The notes beneath the pieces were generated by a model. That model did not search any database and was not told the origin of the DNA. It saw only the letters and a list, made by a program, of their open reading frames with translations. Shown piece after piece: positions 47,965 through 57,978 of a stretch of DNA of 64,000 nucleotides (positions are counted from its first letter, which is position 1; the number at the start of each line of letters is the position of its first letter). Origin of the DNA: Trebonia sp963767685 (GTDB lineage Bacteria; Actinomycetota; Actinomycetes; Streptosporangiales; Streptosporangiaceae); NCBI GenBank assembly GCA_963767685.1, contig CAVYEZ010000005.1:1178001-1242000 (forward strand). Direction: 5' to 3'. A program made the position numbers and the translations under genes.

Positions 47965-50881
47965 ATGGCGGCGCTGGTAGGCCGGGACACCGAGATGGCG
48001 CGGCTCCGCGCCCTGCTCGATGACGCCGCGGCGGGGCACGCGGTGACGGCGCTCGTCGGCGGCGACGCCGGCGTGGGGAAGTCCCGCCTGGTCGCCGAGG
48101 TGATGACGGCGGCCGAGGGCAGCGGCTTCACGGTCTTGCGCGGCCAGTGCGCGGAGATCGGCGACAGCGTGCCTTACCTGCCGTTCGCGGACGCGTTCCG
48201 CACCGCACCGCCGCGGATCGAGCAGGTCGTCAAGGCCCGCCCGGTGCTGGCCAGGCTGCTGCCGGACGGCGGCGGGCAGGCACCGGAAAGCGACCCGTCC
48301 GGCATGGCCCGCCAGCAGATGTTCGGCGCGGTGCTCGGCACGCTGGCCGAGCTCGCGGAGGTGAGCCCGGTGCTGCTCGTGCTCGAGGACCTGCACTGGG
48401 CCGACGCGACCACCCGGCACCTGGTCACGTTCCTGGCCCGGATGCTGCGCCGCGAGCGCGTCGCCATCATCGGCACTTACCGCACGGACGACCTGTACCG
48501 GCGGCACCCGCTCGGCGAGGTCGTGGCGGAGCTGGGCAGGCTCCCGTCGGTCACGGTCATCGAACTAGGCCCGCTGCCCGCCGCCGCGCTCGCGGAGCAC
48601 CTGTCGAGCCTGCCGAACGGGCCGTCGCGGCTGTCCACTTCCCTGCTCGGCAGCCTGGTCGAACGGGCCGAGGGCAATGCCTACTACGCGGAAGAGCTGC
48701 TCGCCGCCTCGGCGGGGTCGCCGGGGGCGCTGCCCTCCGGCCTCGCCGCGCTGCTGCTGGCACGGGTCGCGCGCGTGTCCGACGCGGCCCAGCAGGTGCT
48801 GCGGGCGGCGGCCGTCGCCGGCCGGCAGCGCGAACGACCAGCTGGTGCTGTCGGCCTCCGGGCTCGACGACGCCGCCTACGAGGAAGCGGTCAGGGAGCT
48901 GGTCGCCCACCAACTGCTCGTTCCTGACGGGCCCGACGGATACCGGTTCCGGCACGCGCTGCTGCGCGAGGCCGTCTACGGCGACCTGCTGCCCGGGGAG
49001 CGGACCAGGCTGCACGGACGGTACGCGGCGCTGCTCGCGGACGTCCCCGGCGCGGCGGCAGAGCTCGCCTACCACAGCCTGACCAGCCACGACGTCCCCG
49101 GTGCGCTGGCCGCTTCTGTCCGGGCCGGCGAGGAGGCGGAGCGGATCGGCGCGCCCGCCGAGGCGCACCGGCACTACGACCAGGCCCTTGAGCTGTGGGA
49201 CCGGGTGGCGGACGCGGAGAAGCTCGCCGACATGAACCGGGGCGAGCTCGGCCTCAAGTCCGCCGTGGCCGCCGCCGCGAGCGGCGACGTGCCGCGCGCG
49301 ATCCAGCTGCTGCGCCACATCCGGGCGACGGCGCTGGCCGGGGAGGCGACCCCGGAGTTCCGCACCAGGGTGGGCGAGCGCCTCGCGTTCTACCTGATGC
49401 AGTCGGACGAGCCCGGGTGCGCGGCCGAGGCGCTGCGGGTCATCGGGGAGACGGTCGAGCAGGCGCCGCCCGAGCCGCCAAGCGCGGCCCGCGCGCGGGC
49501 GATGGCCACGTGCGCCCTCGCGTGGATGGTCAGCGGCGACGACACCGCCGCCAGGGAGTGGGCGGAGCGGGCGCGGGCGGAAGCGGCGCGGTCCGGCGCG
49601 GACTGGGTCGTCGCCGACATCCTGGTCACCCTGGGCATGATCAGCGGCCGCGAGGGCAACACCGAGGAGGCCATCGGCCTGTTCGCCGAGGCCCACGCGC
49701 AGGCGGTCGGCACGCACATGTTCGGCGTCGAACTGCGGGCCGCCTATCACCTGGCGGCGACGCGGCTGTCGCGCGGCGACCTCGCCGGGGCGTCCGCCGC
49801 CGCGCACGCCGGGGTCAGCCGGGCGGACGCCGAGGGCCTCGGGCTCGCCCCTTACGGTCTTGACGTGCAGCACCTGCACTTCCAGGCGCACTACGCGGAC
49901 GGCGCCTGGGACCACGCGGAGGAACTCGCGAGGACCTTCCCCGTCTGGGTGACGAAGCAGCCGGAGGCCGTGCTGTCGGCGATGGCGCTGTTCATCGACG
50001 TCGCGCGGGGCAACTCGGTGGCGGACGAGCGGCGGACCTGGCTCGAGCCGTTCTGGGACGACGTCTTCGTCGCCTACATCGCCCGCGGGCTGCTCGCGGA
50101 GCAGGCGCTGTGGCGCGGCGACACGGACACGGCGCTCGCCGAGGCGGAAGCCGCGCTCGCGCGGACGCGCGGCGCGGGATCTCCCCCGCCGCCGTCCGGG
50201 TGGCGGCGGTCGCGCTTGGCGCCCGCGCCGACCGCGCGTCCGCCGCCCGCTCGGCCGGGATCACCACGGCCGTGGCCGCGGAGGAGGCGGCCGGGGCGCG
50301 GCTGCTCGACACGGCGCGCGAGGGCGCCAGGTTCCCCGAACGGCCGCGGTCCGTCCTCGGCCCGGAGGGCCGCGGCTGGCTGGCCCGCGCCGAGGCGGAG
50401 TACCAGCGGCTCATCGGCCGGAACGACCCCGCGGGCTGGGAAAAGACGCTGGCCGAGTTCGGCCTCGGCTACATGTACGAGACCGCGCGGACGCAGTGGC
50501 GGCTGGCCGAGGCCCTGGCCGTGAACGGGCGGGCCCGCGAGGCGGCCGACGTGTGGCGGGCGGCCGCGGCGACCGCGGCGCGGTTGCGGGCCGATCCGTT
50601 GCGGGCCGCGCTGGACGACCTCGGCCGCCGGCTTGGCCTGGACGGCGTCGGCGGCGGCCGTGACGTCGCTAAGGACGGCAAGGGCTCCGTCGCGGCACTC
50701 ACTTCCAGGGAGCGCGAGGTGCTGCGCGCTGATGTCGCGCGGCCTGTCCAACCGGCAGATCGGCGAGGAGCTCTTCATCTCCCAGAAGACCGCCAGCGTC
50801 CACGTCTCCAACATCCTCGCCAAGCTGGGCGCCGCGACCAGGACCGAGGCGGCGGCCATCGCGCGCGGCCAAGACCTCTGA
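47965..50881 (+). pseudogene. Large LuxR-type regulator with AAA ATPase domain, three frameshifts
   Basis: An AAA/TPR/LuxR regulator of about 971 codons, spread over changing frames. Residues 1-290: ALVGRDTEMARLRALLDDAA, Walker A GGDAGVGKSRL near residue 32, Walker B VLLVLEDLHWADAT near 136. The middle is a TPR-like helical part of 500 residues. The end is SREREVLR, then SNRQIGEELFISQKTASVHV, a LuxR helix-turn-helix. Frameshifts lie near 48830, 50180 and 50730; at 50730 a single extra G in CTGCGCGCTGATG explains the break. The total length is correct for the family once repaired. ATG 47965 follows GGAGAGG. Probably a transcription activator; either newly broken or carrying sequencing errors. 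Confidence 0.82.
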
Positions 50882-50942
50882 AGGCTTCCGGCCGGCGCAG
50901 GGCGGCGTTGGTGTGCCGGCGGGGCTGGGGCATCATGGCCTG

Positions 50943-51467
50943 ATGCCGTTGTTCTCCTTTGAAGGGCTTGAGCCCACCGTGAGCCCGACCGCCTGGATCG
51001 CGCCGACGGCCACCCTGGTCGGTGACGTTCGCGTCGAAGACGAGGCGTCGGTCTGGTACGGGGCGGTGCTGCGCGCCGATTTCGGCCCCATCATCGTGCG
51101 CCGGGGCGCCAACATCCAGGACGGCTCCGTCTTGCACGGCGGCGGCGACCCGGCCTGCGAGATCGGCGAGGGCTCGACCATCGGGCACCTGTGCGTGGTG
51201 CACAGCGCGCGGATCGGGGCGGAGGCGCTCATCGGCAACGGCGCCACCGTCCTTGACGGTGCGGTCATCGGCGGACGGAGCCTGGTCGCGGCCGGGGCGA
51301 CGGTACCGCCGGGCATGATCGTTCCCGACGGCATGCTGGCGGCGGGCGTCCCCGCCCGCATCGTCGGGGAGCTCACCGCCGGGGCGCGGGAATGGGTGGA
51401 GACCAACCCCGCGACCTACCGCGCGCTCGCCAAGCGGCACGCCGCCAGCGCCCTCCCGTTGCCCTAG
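50943..51467 (+). CDS. Gamma-class carbonic anhydrase-like hexapeptide protein
   Basis: Left-handed beta-helix protein of 174 aa. It reads through hexapeptide repeats: WIAPTATLVGDVRVEDEASV, then SVWYGAVLRADFGPIIVRRG and NIQDGSVLHGG. The zinc ligands expected in gamma carbonic anhydrases appear as His in SVLHGG near residue 65 and the two His of STIGHLCVVHSARIG near 83-88. It may hydrate CO2 or act as an acyl-transfer-like scaffold. ATG 50943 starts at MPLFSFEGL. Neighbours are unrelated. Confidence 0.85.
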   Translation: MPLFSFEGLEPTVSPTAWIAPTATLVGDVRVEDEASVWYGAVLRADFGPIIVRRGANIQDGSVLHGGGDPACEIGEGSTIGHLCVVHSARIGAEALIGNGATVLDGAVIGGRSLVAAGATVPPGMIVPDGMLAAGVPARIVGELTAGAREWVETNPATYRALAKRHAASALPLP

Positions 51468-51706
51468 CCACGCCTCCCTGTCTTCACACCGACCCGCCAG
51501 CGTGGTCGAGGGTCAAAGAAGGAGAAAGACAGCGACAGCGGGCGGTCCGCCTGGCAGAAAACCCTGACATAAGTCGCCAATCTACTGGTCTTCGGATGCC
51601 CTTAGCCGCGATGACCCGCGATCACGGCCGGCCGCGGTGCTGGCGGCGGGGTGGGCGCCAGAACCCGGGCGGGAACGCGGGCTGGCGGTGCGCGAGAATG
51701 GTACAT

Positions 51707-52543
51707 ATGGAATTTGGCGTAGCGATCTTCCCGACCCATGACGCGATCCGGCCCGGCGACGTGGCCAGGCTCGCCGAGGAGCGGGGACAGGAGTCGCTGT
51801 TCTTCCCCGAGCACACCCACATGCCGGCCAGCCACACTCCCCACCCGAGCGGGCGGGCGCTGCCCCGCCACTACTCCCACACCTTCGACCTGTTCGTCTC
51901 GGCGACCGCGGCGGTGGCGGCGACGTCGCGGCTGCGCGTCGGGAGCGGCGTCTGCCTGGTGATCCAGCGCGACCCGATCACCACCGCCAAGGAGGTCGCC
52001 AGCGTCGACCAGCTGTCGGGCGGGCGGTTCGAGTTCGGCGTCGGCGCGGGGTGGAACCGGGAGGAGATGGCCAACCACGGCACCGACCCGCGCACCCGGA
52101 TGACGGTGATGCGCGAGCGGGTCGAGGCGATGAAGGCCATCTGGACGCAGGATGAGGCATCGTACGCCGGGAAGTACGTGCGGTTCGACCGCATCTGGTC
52201 GTGGCCGAAGCCCGCGCAGCGCCCGTACCCGCCGGTACTCGTCGGCGGCGACGGGCCGACGGTGTTCGACCGGGTGCTCGCGTTCGGCGACGCCTGGATG
52301 CCGAACTACGCGCCCGAGGGCATCCTCGATCGCGCGGCAGAGCTCACCGCCAGGGCCGAGCGCCGCATCTCCCTGCAGGTCATGGGCATGCCCGCCGATC
52401 CCAGGGCGATCGCGGCCTATGACGCGGCGGGGTTCGACCGCGCGCTGCACTGGCTGCCTTCCGCCGGCCGCGGCACCGTCGAGCGGGCGTTCGACGCCTG
52501 GGAGGCCGCCATCGCCGAGTTCACCGGAGAAGGGACCAAATGA
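51707..52543 (+). CDS. LLM-class F420-dependent oxidoreductase
   Basis: Luciferase-like protein of 278 aa, of the TIGR03619-type F420-dependent subgroup. The start MEFGVAIFPTHDAIRPGDVA is followed by SLFFPEHTHMPASHTPHPSG and VGSGVCLVIQRDPITTAKEV, then SVDQLSGGRFEFGVGAGWNR and EEMANHGTDPRTR. The GAGWNREEMANHG phrase is diagnostic. It would use reduced F420; the substrate is unknown. ATG 51707 was chosen (an ATG 9 bp upstream adds three residues). It overlaps the metallo-hydrolase gene by 4 bp, so the two probably act in one pathway. Confidence 0.87.
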   Translation: MEFGVAIFPTHDAIRPGDVARLAEERGQESLFFPEHTHMPASHTPHPSGRALPRHYSHTFDLFVSATAAVAATSRLRVGSGVCLVIQRDPITTAKEVASVDQLSGGRFEFGVGAGWNREEMANHGTDPRTRMTVMRERVEAMKAIWTQDEASYAGKYVRFDRIWSWPKPAQRPYPPVLVGGDGPTVFDRVLAFGDAWMPNYAPEGILDRAAELTARAERRISLQVMGMPADPRAIAAYDAAGFDRALHWLPSAGRGTVERAFDAWEAAIAEFTGEGTK

Positions 52544-53618
52544 CCGCGATACCAGCAGGGCAGGACGTCACCGGGACCAGGCAGCTCGCCGCCTGGCGGG
52601 AGCGGGTCATGCCGCCGGTCGAGCAGCTGGCCGCCGACCTCTGGTCGGTCCCGGTGCCGATCCCGAATAACCCCCTGCGGTACGTGTCGTCTTACGCGTT
52701 CGCGTCCGGCGGCGGCCTCGTGCTGCTCGACACCGGGTGGGCCGCCGAGGAGTCATGGCAGGCCCTCGTGGCGGGCCTTGGGTCGATCGGGGCGAGCGTC
52801 GAGGACGTTCGCGGGGTGCTGGTCAGCCACATGCACCTGGACCACGCCGGGCTGGCCGGGCGGGTGCGCCAGGCGTCCGGCGCGTGGGTGGCCATGCACC
52901 CGGCCGACCGCGCGCTGCTCGCGAGCGCTGACCTGGGCGATCCTGAGCGGGCGGTCTCGCTTGAGCTGGCGTTCCTGCGCTCGCTGGGGGCCTCGGCCGA
53001 CGAGGCGGCGGCCTCGGTGGGCTCGCCCGCGGCCTACCGCCTCTTCACCAGCATCACGCTGCCCGACCGGGAGCTGTCGGACGGCGACCTCGCCGACGTG
53101 CCCGGCTGGCGGCTGCGGGCCGTGCACACGCCCGGCCACACGCCCGGGCACCTGTGCTTCGTCGACGAGGCCGCCGCAGCGGCTGTTCGCCGGCGACCAT
53201 ATCCTGCCGCGGATCACGCCCAACATCTCGGTTCACCCGGTCGAGGGCGCCCGGCCGCTCGCCAACTACCTCGAGTCCCTGGCCAAGGTGCGCGACCTGG
53301 ACGTGGACGAGATCATGCCCGGCGCACGAATGGCGGTTCCGCGGCCTGGCGCAGCGGGCCGACGACATCGCCGCCCATCACGAGCGGCGGCTCGGCGAGC
53401 TGCTGGCCGCGGTCGCCGCCAACCCGGACGCCACCTCCTGGGACCTGGCCGGCCACCTGACCTGGTCCAGGTCGTGGGACCAGTACAGCGGGCGGATGCG
53501 GATCAGCGCGGTCACCGAGACCGCCGCGCACGTGATCGAGCTGGTCAGGCGCGGGCTGGTCAGCTCAAGCAGCGGCGACGTGCCGACCTACCGGGTCGCC
53601 GCAGGCGCCGTCGGCTAG
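52540..53618 (+). pseudogene. Metallo-beta-lactamase-fold hydrolase with two frameshifts
   Basis: MBL-fold hydrolase gene of 1079 bp, which becomes a clean 358-aa frame if two extra bases are removed. The first frame has VLLDTGWAAEESW, the metal motif VSHMHLDHAGLAG near residue 94, and RAVHTPGHTPGHLCFVDEA. After a shift near 53172: QRLFAGDHILPRITPNISVH. After another near 53327: HEWRFRGLAQRADDIAAHHE and a winged-helix-like tail. All metal ligands are present. It overlaps the F420-type oxidoreductase gene (ATGA). Both shifts sit in short GC runs (GCCGCCGCAG and CCCGGCGCACG), so base-calling error is a real alternative to gene loss. Confidence 0.82.
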
Positions 53619-53670
53619 GGCATTCCAGCCGGGCTGGACCAGGGCAGGCCGGTCGCCCGGGCCCCGGTCG

Positions 53671-54684
53671 TCAGGAGCGGTTCAGCCGGTCGGCCGCGGC
53701 CCTGGCTTGCGGGACGCCCGCTTGGGCGGCTGCCTCACGCTCGCCTTCAGCGTTGATCTCACCGCCGAGCAGCACCGCGATGCCGGTCAGGTACAGCCAG
53801 AAGATCAGGATGGCGACCCCGGCGAAGGCACCGTAGGTCTTGCCGTAGTTCCCGAACTTCGCCACGTAGAACGAGAAGCCCACCGAGGCCGCCAGGAAGA
53901 TGACCGAGCCGACCACGCCGCCGGGGCTGACCCACTGCCAGCGGGGGGCGGGCCGGTTCGGGCCGACGTAGTAGAACACCGAGAACAGCAGCGAGATCGC
54001 GACGATCGTGATCAGCCAGCGGATGACCGTCCACGCGATGACGAAGGCGGTCCCGCCCACCGGGGCGTGGGACTGGATGGCCGAGCCGATCGGCGCGCCG
54101 AACACCAGCAGCGCCGCGGCGATGCCGCCGAGCACGACCGTGGCCAGCATCAGCGGGAACGTGTACAGCCGCTTGGGCACGAACTTGCGCTCTGTCTCCA
54201 CGTCGTAGGCGACGTCAAGGCCCGTCTCCAGGGCGGCCATGCCGCTTGAGGCGCTCCATATCGCCACCACCACGCCGATGATCAGGGCGATGAGCGAGGC
54301 GGACGCCGTCCGGTTGGTGGCCGACTGGACGGCCTGGGTGAACACTCCCGCCGCCCCCTGGGGCAGCGCCTTGTCCAGGCCGTTGACCAGCCGGGTGACG
54401 GTGCCGCCGCCCACGCGGGCCAGGCTGGTCAGGCCAAGCAGGGCGATTAGCGCGGGGAACAGGGCAAGGAACCAGTGGTAGGCCAGGCTCCCGGCCGTCA
54501 TGCTGCACCGGTCGGCCTTGAACTCCTTCATGGCCCGCTTGATGGTGTGCCGCCAGCCGGCTCCGCCAAGTTGAAGCGGCGTTTCCGGGCCGCCTTGGAT
54601 TCGGCCCTGCGGCGGGATCACGTCTGTCTCCCCGCCTGGGACGGCCGGTTCCGCTGGACGGCGGGCCCTGCTTGAATGAGACAA
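53671..54684 (-). CDS. YihY/BrkB-family membrane protein
   Basis: Polytopic membrane protein of 337 aa. The YihY pattern is clear: KADRCSMTAGSLAYHWFLAL near residue 57, LIALLGLTSLARVGGG, IGVVVAIWSASSGMAALETG near 140, and LYTFPLMLATVVLGGIAAAL. Six TM segments are expected, with cytosolic ends. Members are of unknown function (once thought to be RNase BN). TTG 54684 was chosen as start because GGAGGG precedes it and the upstream gene stops 3 bp before it. It is last in an envelope operon of four genes (55779 to 53671). Confidence 0.85.
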   Translation of the reverse strand: MSHSSRARRPAEPAVPGGETDVIPPQGRIQGGPETPLQLGGAGWRHTIKRAMKEFKADRCSMTAGSLAYHWFLALFPALIALLGLTSLARVGGGTVTRLVNGLDKALPQGAAGVFTQAVQSATNRTASASLIALIIGVVVAIWSASSGMAALETGLDVAYDVETERKFVPKRLYTFPLMLATVVLGGIAAALLVFGAPIGSAIQSHAPVGGTAFVIAWTVIRWLITIVAISLLFSVFYYVGPNRPAPRWQWVSPGGVVGSVIFLAASVGFSFYVAKFGNYGKTYGAFAGVAILIFWLYLTGIAVLLGGEINAEGEREAAAQAGVPQARAAADRLNRS

Positions 54685-54686
54685 GG

Positions 54687-54983
54687 TCAGCCCTCCTCTT
54701 TCGCGTTTTCCTGCTGGCTGTCTTCACCAGGCCAGACTCCGGTGACCTTCCGGGTGCCTTCGGCGGTGGCCCGGTCCACGGCGGCCCTGACCAGCGCGAA
54801 GATCGCGCCCTGGAGGGCGGCGGCGGTCAGCACTTCGCGCCACCCGCGCCGGACGTCGGTGGCCGTGGGCGCCTCTTCCTCGCCCGCGGCAACCTTCCAC
54901 ACGCGCTTGAAGATGGCCCCGGCGAGCATGCCGCTCAGCACGCTGATCACCATGGTCACAAGCTTGTACAGCAGCTTGCTCAT
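54687..54983 (-). CDS. DUF4235 small membrane protein
   Basis: Protein of 98 aa. It starts KLLYKLVTMVISVLSGMLAG as the first TM helix, then AIFKRVWKV, a charged middle and AALQGAIFALVRAAVDRATA as the second helix. This is the DUF4235 pattern. The family is restricted largely to actinomycetes, usually next to DUF3618 and Holin-X genes, as here. The function is unknown. It overlaps the DUF3618 gene by 4 bp. Confidence 0.85.
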   Translation of the reverse strand: MSKLLYKLVTMVISVLSGMLAGAIFKRVWKVAAGEEEAPTATDVRRGWREVLTAAALQGAIFALVRAAVDRATAEGTRKVTGVWPGEDSQQENAKEEG

Positions 54984-55354
54984 CGCCTGCTCCGTTTCCA
55001 GATGATCACGGAGACCACGGCGAGGACGCCCGCGCCTACCGCCAGCGGCACCCGCCGCTCCCTGGCCGTCTTGGCCCCGCGTGCGATCGCCTGACGCGCG
55101 TACCCGGGCGCGGCCTGCCGCGCCTGGGTCCCGGCGCGCTTGAGCCGGGCGGTCAGCTCGGCGGCCTCGGCCCGGGCCCTGCTCTTGACGTCGAGCTTGG
55201 CGGCCAGCTGCTCCACCGTCGCGCCCAGGTGCTCCCTGGTAAGCTCGATTTCCTCGCGGAGCTGTTGCGCGTCATCGTCCGCGGGCCCGTGGACGACTTT
55301 CCCCTCCACCGGGCCGTGGCTTCCCCGTGATTGCTCAGGCAGTGCGCTAGTCAT
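54980..55354 (-). CDS. DUF3618 membrane-associated protein
   Basis: Protein of 124 aa. The family motif is in REEIELTREHLGATVEQLAA followed by KLDVKSRARAEA, near residue 33-64: helix R-x-x-I-x-x-TR-x-x-L-x-x-TV-x-x-L. The C-terminal TM helix is VPLAVGAGVLAVVSVIIWK and ends in basic RSRR. It is an envelope protein without known function. ATG 55354 overlaps the stop of the Holin-X gene; longer starts lack family sequence. Confidence 0.85.
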   Translation of the reverse strand: MTSALPEQSRGSHGPVEGKVVHGPADDDAQQLREEIELTREHLGATVEQLAAKLDVKSRARAEAAELTARLKRAGTQARQAAPGYARQAIARGAKTARERRVPLAVGAGVLAVVSVIIWKRSRR

Positions 55355-55779
55355 GAGCGGCGTGCCCTTTCCCTGACTTCTTCCACATCGGTCTTGACGC
55401 TCTCGACGGCCTCCGTGGGCGTCGGCGGCGTGGCCTTCCGCAGGTGGCTCCGGCCGACCGCGGAGACCACGGCCGCGGCCGCGAGCAGGGCCGCGCCGAT
55501 GATCAGGGCCGCCAGCCATGCCTGCAGCACGTGGCTGATCGCGATGATCACGCAGGCGATCAGGCAGGCGACGCCGTACAGGGCGACGAGCCCGGCGCCG
55601 CCAAGCATTCCCAGGCCCTTGCCGGCTTCCTTGCCCTTACGGGTCATCTCCAGCTGGGCCAGCTTCAGCTCGTCTCGCACCAGGAGCGAGACCTGCTCGG
55701 TGACCTGCTGGACGAGCTCGCCGGCGGACTGCTCGGCGCGTGCGGCCGCCTGATCAGCGGTTTTTAGCTGGTTCATCAT
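55351..55779 (-). CDS. Holin-X family (DUF1469-like) membrane protein
   Basis: Protein of 142 aa. The N-terminal amphipathic helix SAGELVQQVTEQVSLLVRDE continues into LKLAQLEMTRKGKEAGKGLG, then two TM helices (LVALYGVACLIACVIIAISH and LAALIIGAALLAAAAVVSAV). This is the actinobacterial Holin-X / phage-holin-like family; despite the name, most members are housekeeping envelope proteins. It is first in the operon Holin-X, DUF3618, DUF4235, YihY, all joined by overlaps or 3-bp gaps. Confidence 0.87.
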   Translation of the reverse strand: MMNQLKTADQAAARAEQSAGELVQQVTEQVSLLVRDELKLAQLEMTRKGKEAGKGLGMLGGAGLVALYGVACLIACVIIAISHVLQAWLAALIIGAALLAAAAVVSAVGRSHLRKATPPTPTEAVESVKTDVEEVRERARRS

Positions 55780-55833
55780 GCCGTCCTTCGCGTAGTGACA
55801 GGACGGCCTACCCCGGCCTCGGGGCTTCTAACG

Positions 55834-56826
55834 CTATTCCATGGCTTCGGCGAGGAGCGTGACCGAACGCAGCCGGTTTTCGGTGCCTTGCGCCTGGTGG
55901 GCGACGATGAGCTCGTCGGCGCCGGTCTTCCGCTTGAAGGCGTCGAGGTAGTCGCCGACCTCGCGCGGCGTGCCGACCGCGGAGTAGCTGAGCATGTGGT
56001 CGACGTGCGCCGCCGCCCCGCTCGCCAGCAGCTCGTCGGCCTGCTCGTCGGTGATCTCCGCCGGGCTGACGCCGAGCCGGCGGGCGAACAGGCTCACGGC
56101 CCGGGCCCGGCGTACCCCCTGGAACTGGGCCCCGGCGGCCTCCGGCGTGTCGGCGGCGGTCACGTTCACCCCGGCGATCACGTACGGCTCGGCCAGCTGC
56201 CCGGACGGCTTGAACTCGCTGCGGTAGGCCGCGATGGCGTGCTCGAGGTCGTCGGGGGCGAAGTGGGACGCGAACGCGTAAGGCAGCCCGTACGCGCCGG
56301 CCAGCTGCGCGCCGAACAGCGACGACCCGAGGATGTACAGCGGGACCGCCGACCCCTGGCCGGGAATGGCGTCCACGCCTGGCACCCGGCTGTCGCCGGC
56401 GAGGTAGGCCTGCAGCTCGAGGACGTCGCGCGGGAAGGCCTCCGCCGCCCGCGGGTCGCGGCGCAGCGCGTACGTCGTCTTCTGGTCGGACCCGGGGGCC
56501 CGGCCAAGGCCCAGGTCGATCCGGCCCGGGTACATGGCCTCCAGGGTCCCGAACTGCTCTGCGATCGTCAGCGGGGAGTGATTCGGCAGCATGATGCCGC
56601 CGGAGCCGAGCCTGATGCTGGAGGTCTGCGCGCCGATGTGCGCGATCAGCACGCTGGTCGCGGAGGACGCGATCGACGGCATGTTGTGGTGCTCGGCGTA
56701 CCACACGCGCAGGTAGCCGAGCTCTTCCGCGCGCTGCGCGAGCGCGACGCTCGCCGCGAAGCTCTCGCGCGCGGTCTGGCCGCGGCCGATGGGCGCGAGG
56801 TCCAGGATTGACAGTCGGGCACGCAT
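55834..56826 (-). CDS. LLM-class flavin-dependent oxidoreductase, MsnO8-like
   Basis: Protein of 330 aa, the compact form of the MsnO8-like branch. The start LSILDLAPIGRGQTARESFA is followed by AEELGYLRVWYAEHHNMPSI with the EHH motif, SIRLGSGGIMLPNHSPLTIA, and YPGRIDLGLGRAPGSDQKT. It is a paralog of the gene at 14989-16122 but lacks the long insert found there. It is a single gene, leftward, between the envelope operon and the repair operon. Substrate unknown; FMN use is usual in this branch. Confidence 0.88.
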   Translation of the reverse strand: MRARLSILDLAPIGRGQTARESFAASVALAQRAEELGYLRVWYAEHHNMPSIASSATSVLIAHIGAQTSSIRLGSGGIMLPNHSPLTIAEQFGTLEAMYPGRIDLGLGRAPGSDQKTTYALRRDPRAAEAFPRDVLELQAYLAGDSRVPGVDAIPGQGSAVPLYILGSSLFGAQLAGAYGLPYAFASHFAPDDLEHAIAAYRSEFKPSGQLAEPYVIAGVNVTAADTPEAAGAQFQGVRRARAVSLFARRLGVSPAEITDEQADELLASGAAAHVDHMLSYSAVGTPREVGDYLDAFKRKTGADELIVAHQAQGTENRLRSVTLLAEAME

Positions 56827-56888
56827 GATCAGCGATCACCTCTTCCGGCTGAGTTCAACGCCGGGCGAAGGGATCCTATGCCGCCCGG

Positions 56889-57964
56889 CTAGAGAAGCCG
56901 CTGATCCGCCCGGGCGGCCTCGCGCAGCGCGCGGTAGAGCACGCGCGGGTCGCCGAGGCGGCGCCTGAGCTCGCGTTCGAGGCCGGCGATCGGGTACAGG
57001 TTCTGCGGCGCGCGCGAGTCCTTGTAGCTAGCGGAGGCGAACCGGCCGAGGCTGCGCTGGCTGAGCCCGGCGAGCCTGGTCACCTCGTCGACAGGCAGGT
57101 CGGCGGCGCACTCGATGCGAACCACGCCCGACCACGGCGCGCCGGGCGGCCCGGGCAGCCGCAGGTACCAGCTGTGCCGGTCCCAGCTGGTACCCATGTG
57201 GAACGCGGGGGTGCGCTGGCCCGGGGCGAGCCTGCCAACCAGCGCGTTCAGCTCGGGCGGCAGGTACGTCGCGTGGTGGGACTTGACGTAGCCCAGTGCG
57301 CGTTCCAGGTGCTGGCGTCCCAGCAGTGGCCCGTCGACGATCAACAGGTCGTTGCCGGTCGGCCCGGGGTGCCCGCCGGGAGCCGCGGCAGTGCCGGCCG
57401 CCGCGTCGCGGGCCGCCTTGGCGACCTCCGCCTCGACCGCGGCCAGCCTGCGCTGCAGCGACGCCGACAGCGCCGCCATGACGGGCGCCCCGGCCCGCTT
57501 GATCTTTACGTGGAACGCCTTGTACCCGCCTGCCCTGGTGAGGATGTCGCCCGCGTGCGGTGCCACCGAGAACAGGCCGCGGCCCGACTCCGAGGCCACG
57601 AGGTGCGCGCCCGCCGCGCAGCAGCAGACCGCGCCCGCCGCGTACGAGGCGCACAGCGCCGCGGTCGCCTCTCCGCTCAGTAGGGTCTCCTCGGGCTGGA
57701 CCTCACCGGTGGTCAGGTCAACGGCGGTGGAGTTGGCCGCCCTGGTGTCGCTGTCGATCCAGACCTGCGCCTCGACGCGCCGCACGCCGTCTACGAACAG
57801 CATTGCCTCGGGCAGCGGGCCGGCCGGTCGGGGCTGATCGGCCGCCAGCGGTCTACCGGCACTTCCACGCCGGCGTCGATCCTGGCGGTGGACTCCTCGA
57901 GCTGCCCCTCGATCTCCAGGCTGGCGCCGTAGCTTGGGTCCCAGCCGTCGACGCTGAAGGTCAT
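56889..57964 (-). pseudogene. NurA-like 5'-3' nuclease gene, one frameshift
   Basis: Gene of 1076 bp that reads as about 358 codons across one frameshift near 57820. The N-terminal frame runs from ATG 57964 (15 bp after the sbcC stop) through WDPSYGASLEIEGQLEESTA to VEVPVDRWRP. The second frame gives AMLFVDGVRRVEAQVWID, the first acidic strand of the NurA RNase-H-like core; LLIVDGPLLGRQHLERALGY with KSHH as the second; and a C-terminal GVVRIECAADLP with YPIAGLERELRRR. NurA trims 5' ends together with HerA. Motifs and operon position support the call. At the break GGCCGGCCCGC differs from the expected frame by a single base, so a base-calling error is possible. Confidence 0.72.
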
Positions 57965-57978
57965 GCCGCTCCCCCGGG

